Of a stretch of DNA of 44,676 bases, positions 1 through 7,257 are shown in pieces. Both the position numbers and the translations under genes were made by a program. Source of the stretch: DASSWB01 sp035705495 (GTDB lineage Bacteria > Bacteroidota > Bacteroidia > Flavobacteriales > Flavobacteriaceae); assembly GCA_035705495.1 (NCBI GenBank), contig DASSWB010000055.1, positions 1 through 44,676 of the forward strand, read 5' to 3'. Under the pieces are notes generated by a model. The model was not told where the DNA came from and ran no database searches. It was given only the letters and a program-made list of their open reading frames with translations. The stretch's first letter is position 1. The number at the start of each line of letters is the position of its first letter.

Positions 1-1353
1 TGGATCATTGGTAAAGGACTTAAGCTACAGTCTGAGCCTGTTTTGTCTGTATTAAAAACAGAAGGAATTCAGGTAAATGACCTTACAGATTTTAAAGCAG
101 CTGTAGAAGCGCGTTTCAATCTTTGGGCCAAAAGCAAAAGAGTTGATTATAAAGGTCAGGACAATCTACACGCTCTGGCAAACTCCGGTTATAAAACTGG
201 GTTTTTAGGCGGTGATTATCTTGTAATACTACGTGTAGAAGAGGGTGAACTTAATGTACAGGTAATAGACGGCCAGCAGGTACAGTCTCCAATTTTTGAT
301 GATGCCGCGCATAAAGAAGCAGAGAAGAAAGGTAACACAATCAGAAATGGAATTGAAAAAGATTCCAGAGGGCGGCATGTTGCTTTTTATGTAAGAGTTG
401 AAGACAAAGGATCCTTGTTCGGGAAATTTGAGCGCGTGGCTGCTTATGGCGAAAATACAGGCCGTAAAATGGCATGGATGGTATATTTTGATAAACACAG
501 AATTGACCATGACAGGGGAATTGGCGCACTGACTTCCATTCTTGAGAAAATTGAAAAGCTGGACCGTTATACAGAAGCAACTGTAGGCAGTGCAGAAGAA
601 CGAGCTAAAATGGTATTATCTATTGAGCATTCTGCGGATAGTACAGGTGAGAATCCTTTAGCTGAGAAAATGAGGATAGCAATGGGAAGAGGAACTGCAG
701 AAGAAACGAAACCTGACAGTTATTCCGCCTCAGAACAAAAGGCAAAAGATATTACCAGGACCACATCTAAGCAGGTGGTTAATTTACCTATTGGTTCAAA
801 ATTGGTAACACCTTCTTCCAGTGGTGCCGAAATCAATTTCCCAGAGTTCTGGAAAGCCGTGTTCAATTGTCTGGCCGCTGCGGTAGATATACCACCAGAA
901 GTGGCACTACAGATGTACAATTCAAACTATTCTGCAAGTAGGGCTGCTATAAATGGATGGCAACAGCTTATGGATGTTTCCAGAGATAAATTTGCATCGG
1001 ATTTTTACAAACCGATTTTTGAGAGATGGCTGGAGCTTGAGGTTTTAAAATCCAAGGTAAACGCACCAGGATATCTATCTGCTATAAAGAAAAAGAATGT
1101 TTTTGGATTGGAAGCTTATGCTCATTGCAGGTTTACCGGTTCTAATATGCCGCACATAGATCCTTTAAAAGAAGTGAAAGCAATAAGGGAAATGTTAGGT
1201 TCTGAAATGGACGGAGTGTCTCTTATAAGCTTAGAACAGGCTGCGGAGAAATTGAACTCCGGAGATTGGCTTGAGAACTACAAAAAATTCACAGAAGAAC
1301 AAAAAACAATACCAAAACCAAATGTCACAGATAAAAGTAAAACCGGAGAATAA
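1..1353 (+). CDS. Phage portal protein, lambda family (5' end cut by window edge)
   Basis: The reading frame is open from base 1 and gives 450 residues, so the gene starts upstream of the window; the internal TTG at 43 is not the true start. Residues 1-9 (WIIGKGLKL) match the segment after the first helices of lambda-family portals (V-V-G-x-G-I/L), and NYSASRAAINGW near residue 310 matches the Y-S-S-A-R-A-A block of this family. GR..AFYV near residue 125 also fits. Portal proteins form the dodecameric ring at the capsid vertex through which DNA is packaged. About 80 residues are probably missing at the N terminus, so the intact protein would be normal length (about 530). The terminase is expected to the left. 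The 3' end overlaps the next gene by 32 bases. Confidence 0.88.
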   Translation, partial: WIIGKGLKLQSEPVLSVLKTEGIQVNDLTDFKAAVEARFNLWAKSKRVDYKGQDNLHALANSGYKTGFLGGDYLVILRVEEGELNVQVIDGQQVQSPIFDDAAHKEAEKKGNTIRNGIEKDSRGRHVAFYVRVEDKGSLFGKFERVAAYGENTGRKMAWMVYFDKHRIDHDRGIGALTSILEKIEKLDRYTEATVGSAEERAKMVLSIEHSADSTGENPLAEKMRIAMGRGTAEETKPDSYSASEQKAKDITRTTSKQVVNLPIGSKLVTPSSSGAEINFPEFWKAVFNCLAAAVDIPPEVALQMYNSNYSASRAAINGWQQLMDVSRDKFASDFYKPIFERWLELEVLKSKVNAPGYLSAIKKKNVFGLEAYAHCRFTGSNMPHIDPLKEVKAIREMLGSEMDGVSLISLEQAAEKLNSGDWLENYKKFTEEQKTIPKPNVTDKSKTGE

Positions 1354-1993
1354 AACCCGCACATGGGCGGATAGGATAAGGTTTCGAGTTGGTGAAACAG
1401 TTAAGCACAACGGTGCATCTTATGTGAATTTAACCGGTGCCAATTCTGAGCCTGGTGTGGGTAGTGATTGGTTGATGGTTGGTGGTAGTACAGTTATTTA
1501 TTATGAGCATGTTTTAACAGATGCCACTTCAATTAATTGGAATAGTGCGAATGCTTTTTTGGAAGCCACAGCAGCAGTTGGTGATACCAGAGATATAACT
1601 TTTGTGGATACTCCAGGAAAATATTCCCTTCAGTTTAAACAAGATGCAACAGGTGGTAGAAAGTTGACTTTTTCGAATGCTGAAACCATTAGCGGATTAA
1701 TTGATCTTGAACCGGAAGCAATTTCCTTCATTGAACTTTATATCGAGTCCAACACAAAAAGTCATATAAGAATTAAAGGTCAACAACCTGTAATTGGCGA
1801 AACCCCCACAGGTGTTATTGACGGAGTAAATACCACTTTCACAACTGCTAAACCTTTTGCAACAGGAAAAACCTCGTTATACCTAAATGGAATACGACAG
1901 CATTTGGGAGATGATTATACTGAGGTAGGTAATGGTGCGGTAGAATTTATCATTGCTCCTGAAGTTGATGACAAGATAATAATAGACTATTAA
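1322..1993 (+). CDS. Phage tail-fibre/adhesin-like protein with chitin-binding-like N terminus
   Basis: I start this gene at ATG 1322 (MSQIKVKPEN); longer in-frame starts reach further into the portal gene. The product is 223 residues. Residues 15-45 (W...R..VGE.V.HNG.SYV....N..PG..SDW) look like the small aromatic carbohydrate-binding module seen at the N terminus of chitinases and many phage fibres. The C terminus (TPTGVIDGVNTTFTT... YLNGIRQ ... DDYTEVG ... DDKIIIDY) is a repeat-type module common in phage tail and baseplate fibre proteins. The role as a receptor-binding or decoration protein is inferred. A tail gene directly after portal is an unusual order. Confidence 0.65.
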   Translation: MSQIKVKPENKTRTWADRIRFRVGETVKHNGASYVNLTGANSEPGVGSDWLMVGGSTVIYYEHVLTDATSINWNSANAFLEATAAVGDTRDITFVDTPGKYSLQFKQDATGGRKLTFSNAETISGLIDLEPEAISFIELYIESNTKSHIRIKGQQPVIGETPTGVIDGVNTTFTTAKPFATGKTSLYLNGIRQHLGDDYTEVGNGAVEFIIAPEVDDKIIIDY

Positions 1994-2003
1994 TTCTGAA
2001 AAA

Positions 2004-2816
2004 ATGACAATGACGAAAGTTAGAGCCGGACAGATAAGGGGAATTGCCAAAACATTTGCGCCAATTCTTAGAAGCATTGAACCTGTTTTTATGTTGCCAA
2101 ATGCTTCAGGGGAATTGATAATGACAGGAGAATTTTTCAACCCTGAAACAACCGTAGAAATAGAAGGATGCACCGTTAATTCTTTTGAATTTGTTTCAAC
2201 CACCGAAATAAGAGTTGCAATTACAACAGGGGTGACTGAAGGTTACTTTGACGTGAGCTTTGACAATGGACTAACAAGTGTTTATGTTGATGGTTTTATT
2301 GTGAGCTTAGGCGAAGTTACTGTTCCGGAAGCAACTTCATGGACAAATATACAAGAGCCGATCAGCTTTGAAACTGGCTCGGTACTTTTAGATGTATTTA
2401 ATTCATTGGGAAAAGCGCGGCTGAATATAGAATTAGATGTGACTACTGATTTTCAGGTTCGTTTTTCTCAAAAAAGATCCGCGTTAGGTTCATACCCTGT
2501 GGGAGCTAACTATTATCCGGTAAAAATACTTTCATCTTCAGACGATTCTGTTTTGTTTCAACTACAAAATTACAACAACGTCAACTTTTCCATTAAAGAT
2601 GGTGCAGATACTCAGTTAAAACACATTTATGCAAATGAAGATTTTGATATTTATGAAGGAGAAGTAATTGTAGAGTACAAAGAAGGTTTGTGGACTTTTT
2701 ACGCTGAAGGGTTCACATATACGGCATTAATTCATAACAATTTGATTAACAATGTTTGGTTTGATTTTTCTGTAAGAACCATGGATATAAAGGACATAAA
2801 GATTATACAACTATGA
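2004..2816 (+). CDS. Putative phage structural/fibre protein with IPT/TIG-like domain
   Basis: This is a 270-residue protein starting at ATG 2004, ten bases after the previous stop; a second ATG lies two codons in. Residues about 28-100 have the pattern of an IPT/TIG immunoglobulin-like fold: G..F.P.TTVEI.G..V.....VSTTEIRVAI..G...GY.DVS..NG. The rest is rich in beta-strand-like alternation with aromatic residues and I do not recognise it. No signal peptide is seen. Position between a fibre-like gene and the lysis genes suggests a virion surface or tail-tip component, but this is inference. Its stop overlaps the next start in an ATGA junction. Confidence 0.55.
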   Translation: MTMTKVRAGQIRGIAKTFAPILRSIEPVFMLPNASGELIMTGEFFNPETTVEIEGCTVNSFEFVSTTEIRVAITTGVTEGYFDVSFDNGLTSVYVDGFIVSLGEVTVPEATSWTNIQEPISFETGSVLLDVFNSLGKARLNIELDVTTDFQVRFSQKRSALGSYPVGANYYPVKILSSSDDSVLFQLQNYNNVNFSIKDGADTQLKHIYANEDFDIYEGEVIVEYKEGLWTFYAEGFTYTALIHNNLINNVWFDFSVRTMDIKDIKIIQL

Positions 2817-3337
2817 AACTAATAACAAAAACAGAAACCTACAAATCACCACAGCCCCACCAAGGGAGTTTTGAAGGTGCATTTATAGAAGATTTTAGCA
2901 TCACTTCAATTCGTGGTAGAAACCGCTTAGAAGTAACATTTGCGCTTTGCTACTTAAACGAGAAAGGAATTAAAACGGTTTTAGATACCGCTACTTTGGC
3001 TTTTTTTGGAAATGAAAACGAGGCATTTAGCAGTAATAAAACTACTTGGTTTCAATATCCAAACCCAAATTATGATCCACAGGCAGAAGGTAGCGAAGAA
3101 TATCTACACGAAAAATTAATGGATTATTTGGCCGTACATGAAGGCATTTTCCCAGAAGGCTACACAATCACAAATTATGGTTATCCAACCTTAGAGAAAG
3201 CGCTTCAATACTTCACCGGCGGCACATTGGCACAACCAGAAGTTTTTCTTGAAGCGGAATTAGCCAAAGGATGGCTATTGAACACACTTTCCTTAAACGG
3301 TGAAATAGTAGGACGTCAATTTCAATTTGAAGTATAG
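2813..3337 (+). CDS. Hypothetical phage protein
   Basis: This 174-residue soluble protein begins at an ATG overlapping the previous stop by four bases, so it is probably translationally coupled. I recognise no family. It has a tryptophan- and tyrosine-rich middle (WFQYPNPNYDP near residue 80) and no membrane segment or signal peptide. Its place after two fibre-like genes would suit a tail-fibre assembly chaperone or a minor structural protein, but nothing in the sequence proves that. The TAG stop shares its last base with the GTG start of the following gene. Confidence 0.55.
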   Translation: MKLITKTETYKSPQPHQGSFEGAFIEDFSITSIRGRNRLEVTFALCYLNEKGIKTVLDTATLAFFGNENEAFSSNKTTWFQYPNPNYDPQAEGSEEYLHEKLMDYLAVHEGIFPEGYTITNYGYPTLEKALQYFTGGTLAQPEVFLEAELAKGWLLNTLSLNGEIVGRQFQFEV

Positions 3338-3831
3338 TGAACTGGGTAAACAAAATATCAAAGTTAATTTGTGAGGCTGTAAAAAACCTCCTTGAATTAA
3401 TAGGCTGCTTATGCTTAATTGTGTTGGCTGCCGCTTTGTTTCTTGTTATTACCCCTTTTGCCCTATGCTGGAAAATATACGTTTCCATATTCACCGAAAA
3501 CCGCAAAGCCCGCGAAATTATGAGCGGTACAGCTCAATTTTTTAAAGCAATTGCCATTAGTATTGATAAGTTTGGAAATGTGGCGTTTGGTGGTTTATTC
3601 AATTGGTTGTTCCTAAAAAACAACGTTCATTCTTTTGGCAATACTCATGAAACTATCAGCGAGGTTTTGGGATGGGCATTTAAAATTAAAGATCTTAATA
3701 GCAAAGGCTTGTGTTTATATTTTCTATTAAATATGATTGAAAAAGATCATTGCGAAAATGCTAGAATCATAGGTGTTCAGAAGGCAAAAATTAAGATTGC
3801 ATTATACGAATCACTTATTCCGATCAAATGA
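3337..3831 (+). CDS. Phage membrane protein of unknown function in the lysis region
   Basis: A GTG start at 3337 shares one base with the upstream TAG stop; the product is 164 residues. One strong hydrophobic stretch (residues about 20-48) is followed by a basic segment and a soluble C-terminal part. The C-terminal part contains FGNTHETISEVLG (100-112) and EKDHCENA (135-142). From memory this resembles small phage proteins with a G-N/W-x-D/H-E-T-I/L-S-x-x-x-G block and a late D/K-H-C, found near lysis genes in many unrelated phages, with no known function. It overlaps the next gene by four bases (ATGA). A lysis or holin-accessory role is only a guess from position. Confidence 0.6.
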   Translation: MNWVNKISKLICEAVKNLLELIGCLCLIVLAAALFLVITPFALCWKIYVSIFTENRKAREIMSGTAQFFKAIAISIDKFGNVAFGGLFNWLFLKNNVHSFGNTHETISEVLGWAFKIKDLNSKGLCLYFLLNMIEKDHCENARIIGVQKAKIKIALYESLIPIK

Positions 3832-4499
3832 TTAAATCAAGTTTTATATTCTGCTCATTTTCATCCTGGTTAAAAGGTATTTATCATTTAGCTATTGATA
3901 ATACTTTTTCAGTGAGTATTATGTCTACTATTTTCACCGGTGGAATTGCCTTTGGTCAATTTGCAATAGATGATAGCATATTCGGCACCACTAATCTTGT
4001 TATTGGATTAGTGATATTGACAGTGTTTATAAATACTGGGTTTGGTATTTCAAAAAGTATGAAAAGGGCAAAAGAATTATTTGCTGAGGCTCAGAAATAT
4101 GAATCTACAACACCAAAATATAAATGCTGTATAAGAAAAAGTGAGAGGTTTCATTTTGATATTAAAAAATTGAATTTCGTTTTTTTTAAGTGCCTGTCCC
4201 TTATGGCATATCTCTTCTTTGTAAAGGCATTAATGACCGACGGATCTGATGTTGGTTGGACCATGGAAGCCTTGAATTTAACAGCTGAGGTTCTAACCAA
4301 AGTACCTGTAGCAATTTTTTGGTATTACGAATTCAAATCTATTGGAGAAAATTCAGAATTTCTATATGGAAAAAAAGCTTCAATATTCAAGATAGTTGAA
4401 GGGATTTTTGAACCACGGATATTTAAATTCTATGGTTCAAAAACTCCAGCTGACGGAGTGCATAATAATTTTAATGATGAAGAAAATGACGGTATCTAA
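3828..4499 (+). CDS. Holin-like phage membrane protein
   Basis: The product is 223 residues with about four hydrophobic segments (roughly 28-50, 58-75, 118-136 and 155-175) separated by basic loops, and a charged tail. The last segments, KVPVAIFWYYEF followed by KSIGENSEFL, resemble the end of the phage holin_4/toxin-secretion holin group, where E-x-x-S-I-x-E-N follows the final helix. It sits just upstream of the lysozyme gene and overlaps it, the usual holin-endolysin order. Holins form inner-membrane lesions that release the endolysin. It is longer than most members of that holin family, so the identification is moderate. Confidence 0.55.
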   Translation: MIKSSFIFCSFSSWLKGIYHLAIDNTFSVSIMSTIFTGGIAFGQFAIDDSIFGTTNLVIGLVILTVFINTGFGISKSMKRAKELFAEAQKYESTTPKYKCCIRKSERFHFDIKKLNFVFFKCLSLMAYLFFVKALMTDGSDVGWTMEALNLTAEVLTKVPVAIFWYYEFKSIGENSEFLYGKKASIFKIVEGIFEPRIFKFYGSKTPADGVHNNFNDEENDGI

Positions 4500-5016
4500 C
4501 AATCTTATAGAATTTGTAAAGCAGTACGAAAGCTTGCATGATGGGGACCTGACTAAAATAGGTTTACAGCCCAAACCATGTCCTGCTGGATATTGGACTG
4601 AAGGATATGGAAGTGTGGTAATTGGGCCATACGGAGAAATGATGATTGTTGAAAAATACCCCTCAATAGAAATGGTTTTACCATACTCTAAAATAACCAC
4701 TGAAGCTGAAGCAAATGCTGATCTGATTTCGGGGTTAAATAAAAGAGCTAAAGGTGTTAATAAGAGATTAAAGGTGAATGTGAGTCAATGTCAATTTGAT
4801 GCTCTTTTGAGCCATGCTTATAACTGCGGATTTTCAACTACACTATATGCCCTTGTGAATTCTTGTGCTCCAGAAGAGAAAATTAAAAATTGGTTTACTA
4901 AAAAATACATCACAGCAGCGGGAAAATACATGAAGGGATTACAGTACAGGAGAAATGATGAATATGAGATATGGAGTGGGAAAAATTACAAAAGAGAGTA
5001 TAAATTAAGTGTTTGA
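4486..5016 (+). CDS. Phage lysozyme (endolysin), GH24 muramidase
   Basis: The product is 176 residues from ATG 4486; ATGs at 4474 and 4477 are equally possible. All of these lie inside the 3' end of the holin-like gene, so the two are coupled. The GH24 active site is recognisable: Glu15 (QYESLH), Cys32 at the place of the T4 Asp20, and Thr38 in CPAGYWTEGYG. The Cys is the same substitution as in the lambdoid endolysin R21. VSQCQFDALLSHAYNCG (near residues 103-119) is the conserved C-terminal lobe motif. It cleaves the MurNAc-GlcNAc bond of peptidoglycan. No signal peptide or signal-anchor is seen, so export should depend on a holin. The Glu-to-Cys spacing (17) is longer than the usual nine. 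Confidence 0.88.
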   Translation: MTVSNNLIEFVKQYESLHDGDLTKIGLQPKPCPAGYWTEGYGSVVIGPYGEMMIVEKYPSIEMVLPYSKITTEAEANADLISGLNKRAKGVNKRLKVNVSQCQFDALLSHAYNCGFSTTLYALVNSCAPEEKIKNWFTKKYITAAGKYMKGLQYRRNDEYEIWSGKNYKREYKLSV

Positions 5017-5056
5017 TGCAAATAAACACAGCCGAAATCCTACTAATGCTGGAAGT

Positions 5057-5152
5057 ATGGAAAGAGCATTTAGAAACTTTATAATATTATGTATAGCAGC
5101 TGTTTTGCTGGCACTTGCCGCGATATATTTAACTATTAATTTGCAGATATGA
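5057..5152 (+). CDS. Tiny single-pass membrane protein in the lysis cassette
   Basis: ATG 5057 gives 31 residues made almost wholly of one membrane helix (FIILCIAAVLLALAAIYLTI). A GTG at 5009, overlapping the lysozyme stop, would give 47 residues with a hydrophilic N terminus (FDANKHSRNP...). The TGA stop at 5150-5152 overlaps the ATG of the next gene (ATGA), matching the coupling seen throughout this operon, which is the main argument that it is translated. Size and position would suit a small holin, antiholin or spanin partner; this is inference. It fills the otherwise unexplained 132-base gap between lysozyme and the next gene. Confidence 0.5.
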   Translation: MERAFRNFIILCIAAVLLALAAIYLTINLQI

Positions 5153-5778
5153 TAGTTTTAAAAAAAACATGGACGTACATCGTAATAGCAATTCTTTTGC
5201 TGATCCTGTTTTTCAAAGGGTGTGATTCAGAACCGAAAAAGAAAACCATTGAAGTGAAGGTTCCTGAGATCACTGCAGAACTTCCGGAGCAAAAGCCTGA
5301 GCATAAAAACGCTAAGGATCCTGTTGAGGTAAAATGGAAAGAAAAAGTAATTGAAGTTCCCAATCCAGTTAATGAAGAACTGGCTATTGCATACCAAAAG
5401 GCAAAAGACAGCCTTGAGCGTTACAAAATGTACTTAGATGCCATACAGATGAGGGAGTTTATCAGCGAATATGAGGATGATAATTTAAAACTTACTTTAA
5501 CTGGCATGGTTCAAGGTGAGGTGCAATCAATAAAACCCACCTACACGATCAAAGAAAGAACCGCGACAGCTGAGGTAGAAGAAAAAGAAACGGTTTTCAG
5601 GCTCTTAGGCGGTGTCGAATTCGGAAACAATACAATGCTGAACGATTTCAGATATAAAGCTAATTTGGGCTTCCAGAACGCCAAGGGAAATATATTAAGA
5701 GGTTCTTTTTCAAATGAGAATGGTATTAATTATATTTACCTAGGTTATGATATCTCTATTTTTCAGATAAGGAGGTAG
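5149..5778 (+). CDS. Membrane-anchored phage protein, spanin-like in position
   Basis: This 209-residue protein starts with a membrane helix (residues 9-23) and then a Cys25 (FFKGC), which could be either a signal anchor or a poor lipobox. A proline- and glutamate/lysine-rich spacer (27-75) leads into a probably helical stretch (NEELAIAYQKAKDSLERYK, 74-92) and a beta-rich C-terminal half ending in IFQIRR. N-anchored, periplasmic, partly coiled-coil proteins after the endolysin are typical of inner-membrane spanins (Rz), which complete host lysis. No family is certain. It ends exactly next to the convergent integrase with no gap. Confidence 0.55.
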   Translation: MIVLKKTWTYIVIAILLLILFFKGCDSEPKKKTIEVKVPEITAELPEQKPEHKNAKDPVEVKWKEKVIEVPNPVNEELAIAYQKAKDSLERYKMYLDAIQMREFISEYEDDNLKLTLTGMVQGEVQSIKPTYTIKERTATAEVEEKETVFRLLGGVEFGNNTMLNDFRYKANLGFQNAKGNILRGSFSNENGINYIYLGYDISIFQIRR

Positions 5779-6978
5779 TTAAAATTGCACATTGATTTTT
5801 TTCATACTTTCCATTAATCTCTTTTTGTGGTTCACAGCATAATGTTCTACGGCCATGTGTGTTGATTTATGCCCGTTCACTGCACTGGCCATATTTATAT
5901 CTACAGCTTCAGCTATTAAGTCGGTATGGAGATGTTTTAGAGCGTAAAAATCAACTGTGATACCTAATTTACCCTTTACATGCCTTTTCCAACGCCTGGT
6001 AATCTGATCCTCTCTGATTTTATTTATTCCAGGTACCAAACCATTCGAAAATAAATATTCATGGTCCCGTGCATCGCTTAAGATTTCGGACCATAAATGC
6101 ACGACGTTTTTATTGATAGGTTTTATTACTTCTTCATAACCGCGCCCTTTCTTAACCAGTATTTTAAATTCAAGATTAAAAAGCCTTACATCTTCCTTCC
6201 TTATTCTTAGAAATTCGGTGGTTCTACATCCGGCATGAAAAAACAATTGTAAAAATCTCCAAAATTTATAATTATTGGGCTTTAAATAATTGTTGATTTT
6301 TTCTCTTTCATCTGCGGTGAGAATTGTTCTGAGTCTTTTTACGGTTTTTCTTTTCTTGATTTCCTTTACAGGGTTGATTTCGATTGTTTCCATTTCTGCC
6401 AGTTCGGAAAATATCATTAAGACGTAGGATCTAACTTTATTATAGCGTTTATCAGAGTAATTGTTTTGTTCTGACATATGCTCAAGAACAACTCGAAGGT
6501 GTTTTCTCCGGAGATCCTGAATAGGTGTTTCGCTGAGCCTTAGTTGACGTAAAGATTTGGTGAGGTACTTTGTAACAGATGTAATGTCACTAATAGTTGA
6601 AGGAGCACCCTTGATGTTTTTGTCCGCGCGTTTTATTGCTTTCTCTGCAGGAGTGGATGGATCTATTTCATATTCGAAATCAAAGTCCCCAATTTTCCTT
6701 TTGGTAATAGGATTAAAACCCTCTTTTAATTGGTTGATTTCATAATCTAGAAGTGCGGAGACTGCGGATCTTCTTTCAGAAAGCGTTTTATATCGGTTAA
6801 CACCGGCTTTAACTATAATGAGTTTTCCGTACTGTTTTGGATCATCTTTGAATTCAGGATCATAGAAATAATACTGTACATACCACTTCTTTTTTAGTGA
6901 GCATGATTTAGCTGTTCTCCAGTCTGGAGGGTGGATAGATGGTTCACTGCAACTGCAGTTGTGTGGTAGTAGTATCAT
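5779..6978 (-). CDS. Tyrosine-recombinase phage integrase
   Basis: The product is 399 residues. An N-terminal arm-binding part (LKKKWYVQYYFYDP, 28-41; GVNRYKTLSERR, 59-70) is followed by a SAM-like core-binding domain (about 115-205) and the catalytic domain. Active-site residues visible are Arg252 (CRTTE), a Lys in the VKKGRG turn (275-280), His370 (NGHKS) and the nucleophile Tyr380 (EHYAV). The usual H-x-x-R box is Y-A-L-K-H (345-349), with Lys replacing Arg, a change frequent in Bacteroidota integrases. Its gene points away from tRNA-Phe and lies 102 bases from it, the classic layout of int next to its attachment site. ATG 6978 is the only good start. Confidence 0.93.
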   Translation of the reverse strand: MILLPHNCSCSEPSIHPPDWRTAKSCSLKKKWYVQYYFYDPEFKDDPKQYGKLIIVKAGVNRYKTLSERRSAVSALLDYEINQLKEGFNPITKRKIGDFDFEYEIDPSTPAEKAIKRADKNIKGAPSTISDITSVTKYLTKSLRQLRLSETPIQDLRRKHLRVVLEHMSEQNNYSDKRYNKVRSYVLMIFSELAEMETIEINPVKEIKKRKTVKRLRTILTADEREKINNYLKPNNYKFWRFLQLFFHAGCRTTEFLRIRKEDVRLFNLEFKILVKKGRGYEEVIKPINKNVVHLWSEILSDARDHEYLFSNGLVPGINKIREDQITRRWKRHVKGKLGITVDFYALKHLHTDLIAEAVDINMASAVNGHKSTHMAVEHYAVNHKKRLMESMKKINVQF

Positions 6979-7023
6979 CTGTAGTTTTATTAACGAAATT
7001 ATTAACGTTTTTAAAATCTACAG
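6979..7023. repeat. Small repeat array between integrase and tRNA-Phe (possible integrase arm or operator sites)
   Basis: Two 7-base direct repeats ATTAACG lie at 6989-6995 and 7001-7007, 12 bases apart (about one helix turn). They are flanked by an inverted pair CTGTAG (6979-6984) and CTACAG (7018-7023). The array sits directly at the integrase start codon and ahead of the tRNA attachment site. This geometry would suit integrase arm-type sites or a repressor/excisionase site controlling int. The repeats are seen; the role is inferred. Confidence 0.35.
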
Positions 7024-7039
7024 CGGTAAGGAATCACTT

Positions 7040-7077
7040 AAAAAATCTCCCAAAGCCTTTGTTTATGGGCTTCGGGA
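7040..7077 (-). terminator. Rho-independent terminator downstream of tRNA-Phe
   Basis: Read on the minus strand, a 10-bp stem (7077-7068 with 7057-7048, one G-T pair) with a 10-base loop is followed by six T residues (7045-7040). It lies four bases after the tRNA 3' end and before the integrase gene, so it would end the tRNA transcript and shield int. If the crossover lies inside the tRNA, the terminator is phage-borne. Confidence 0.75.
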
Positions 7078-7080
7078 GTC

Positions 7081-7110
7081 TGGTGGTGCCTCCAGGAATC
7101 GAACCAGGGA
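7081..7110. other. Probable prophage attachment site (3' part of tRNA-Phe)
   Basis: The prophage genes end, and the integrase lies, on the 3' side of an intact tRNA gene. Tyrosine integrases often recombine at tRNA 3' ends and restore the gene with phage-borne sequence. The exact core cannot be fixed because the other prophage end, which should carry the duplicated tRNA fragment, lies left of the window. The boundaries given are approximate. Confidence 0.45.
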
Positions 7111-7156
7111 CACAAGGATTTTCAGTCCTTTGCTCTACCAACTGAGCTAAGGCACC
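7081..7156 (-). tRNA. tRNA-Phe (anticodon GAA)
   Basis: The 76-base gene folds as a full cloverleaf: acceptor GGTGCCT pairs with AGGCACC, discriminator A, encoded CCA (7083-7081), D-arm AGCTCAGTTGGTAGAGC, anticodon stem-loop GGACTGAAAATCC giving GAA, and T-arm with GGTTCGATTCC. It has its own Bacteroidota-type promoter just upstream and a terminator downstream. A phage integrase gene lies on its 3' side. Confidence 0.97.
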
Positions 7157-7174
7157 AGTACTTTTAAGCGGTTG

Positions 7175-7206
7175 CAAATATAATTTCAATTTATTTAATC
7201 CACAAA
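7175..7206 (-). promoter_or_regulatory. Bacteroidota-type promoter of tRNA-Phe
   Basis: On the minus strand a -33 box TTTG (7206-7203), a 20-base spacer and a -7 box TATATTTG (7182-7175) match the primary sigma consensus TTTG-N19-21-TAnnTTTG exactly. Transcription should start near 7168, about 12 bases before the mature tRNA 5' end. Confidence 0.8.
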
Positions 7207-7257
7207 GGAAATTATCAAAAAATGCTTTTGTAATTTAGCCGCTCCAAAATTAGAACG

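Noticed and set aside
229..510. Open frame on the minus strand inside the portal gene
   Set aside because: Opposite a well-supported family gene, with no recognisable domain; a shadow of the portal reading frame.
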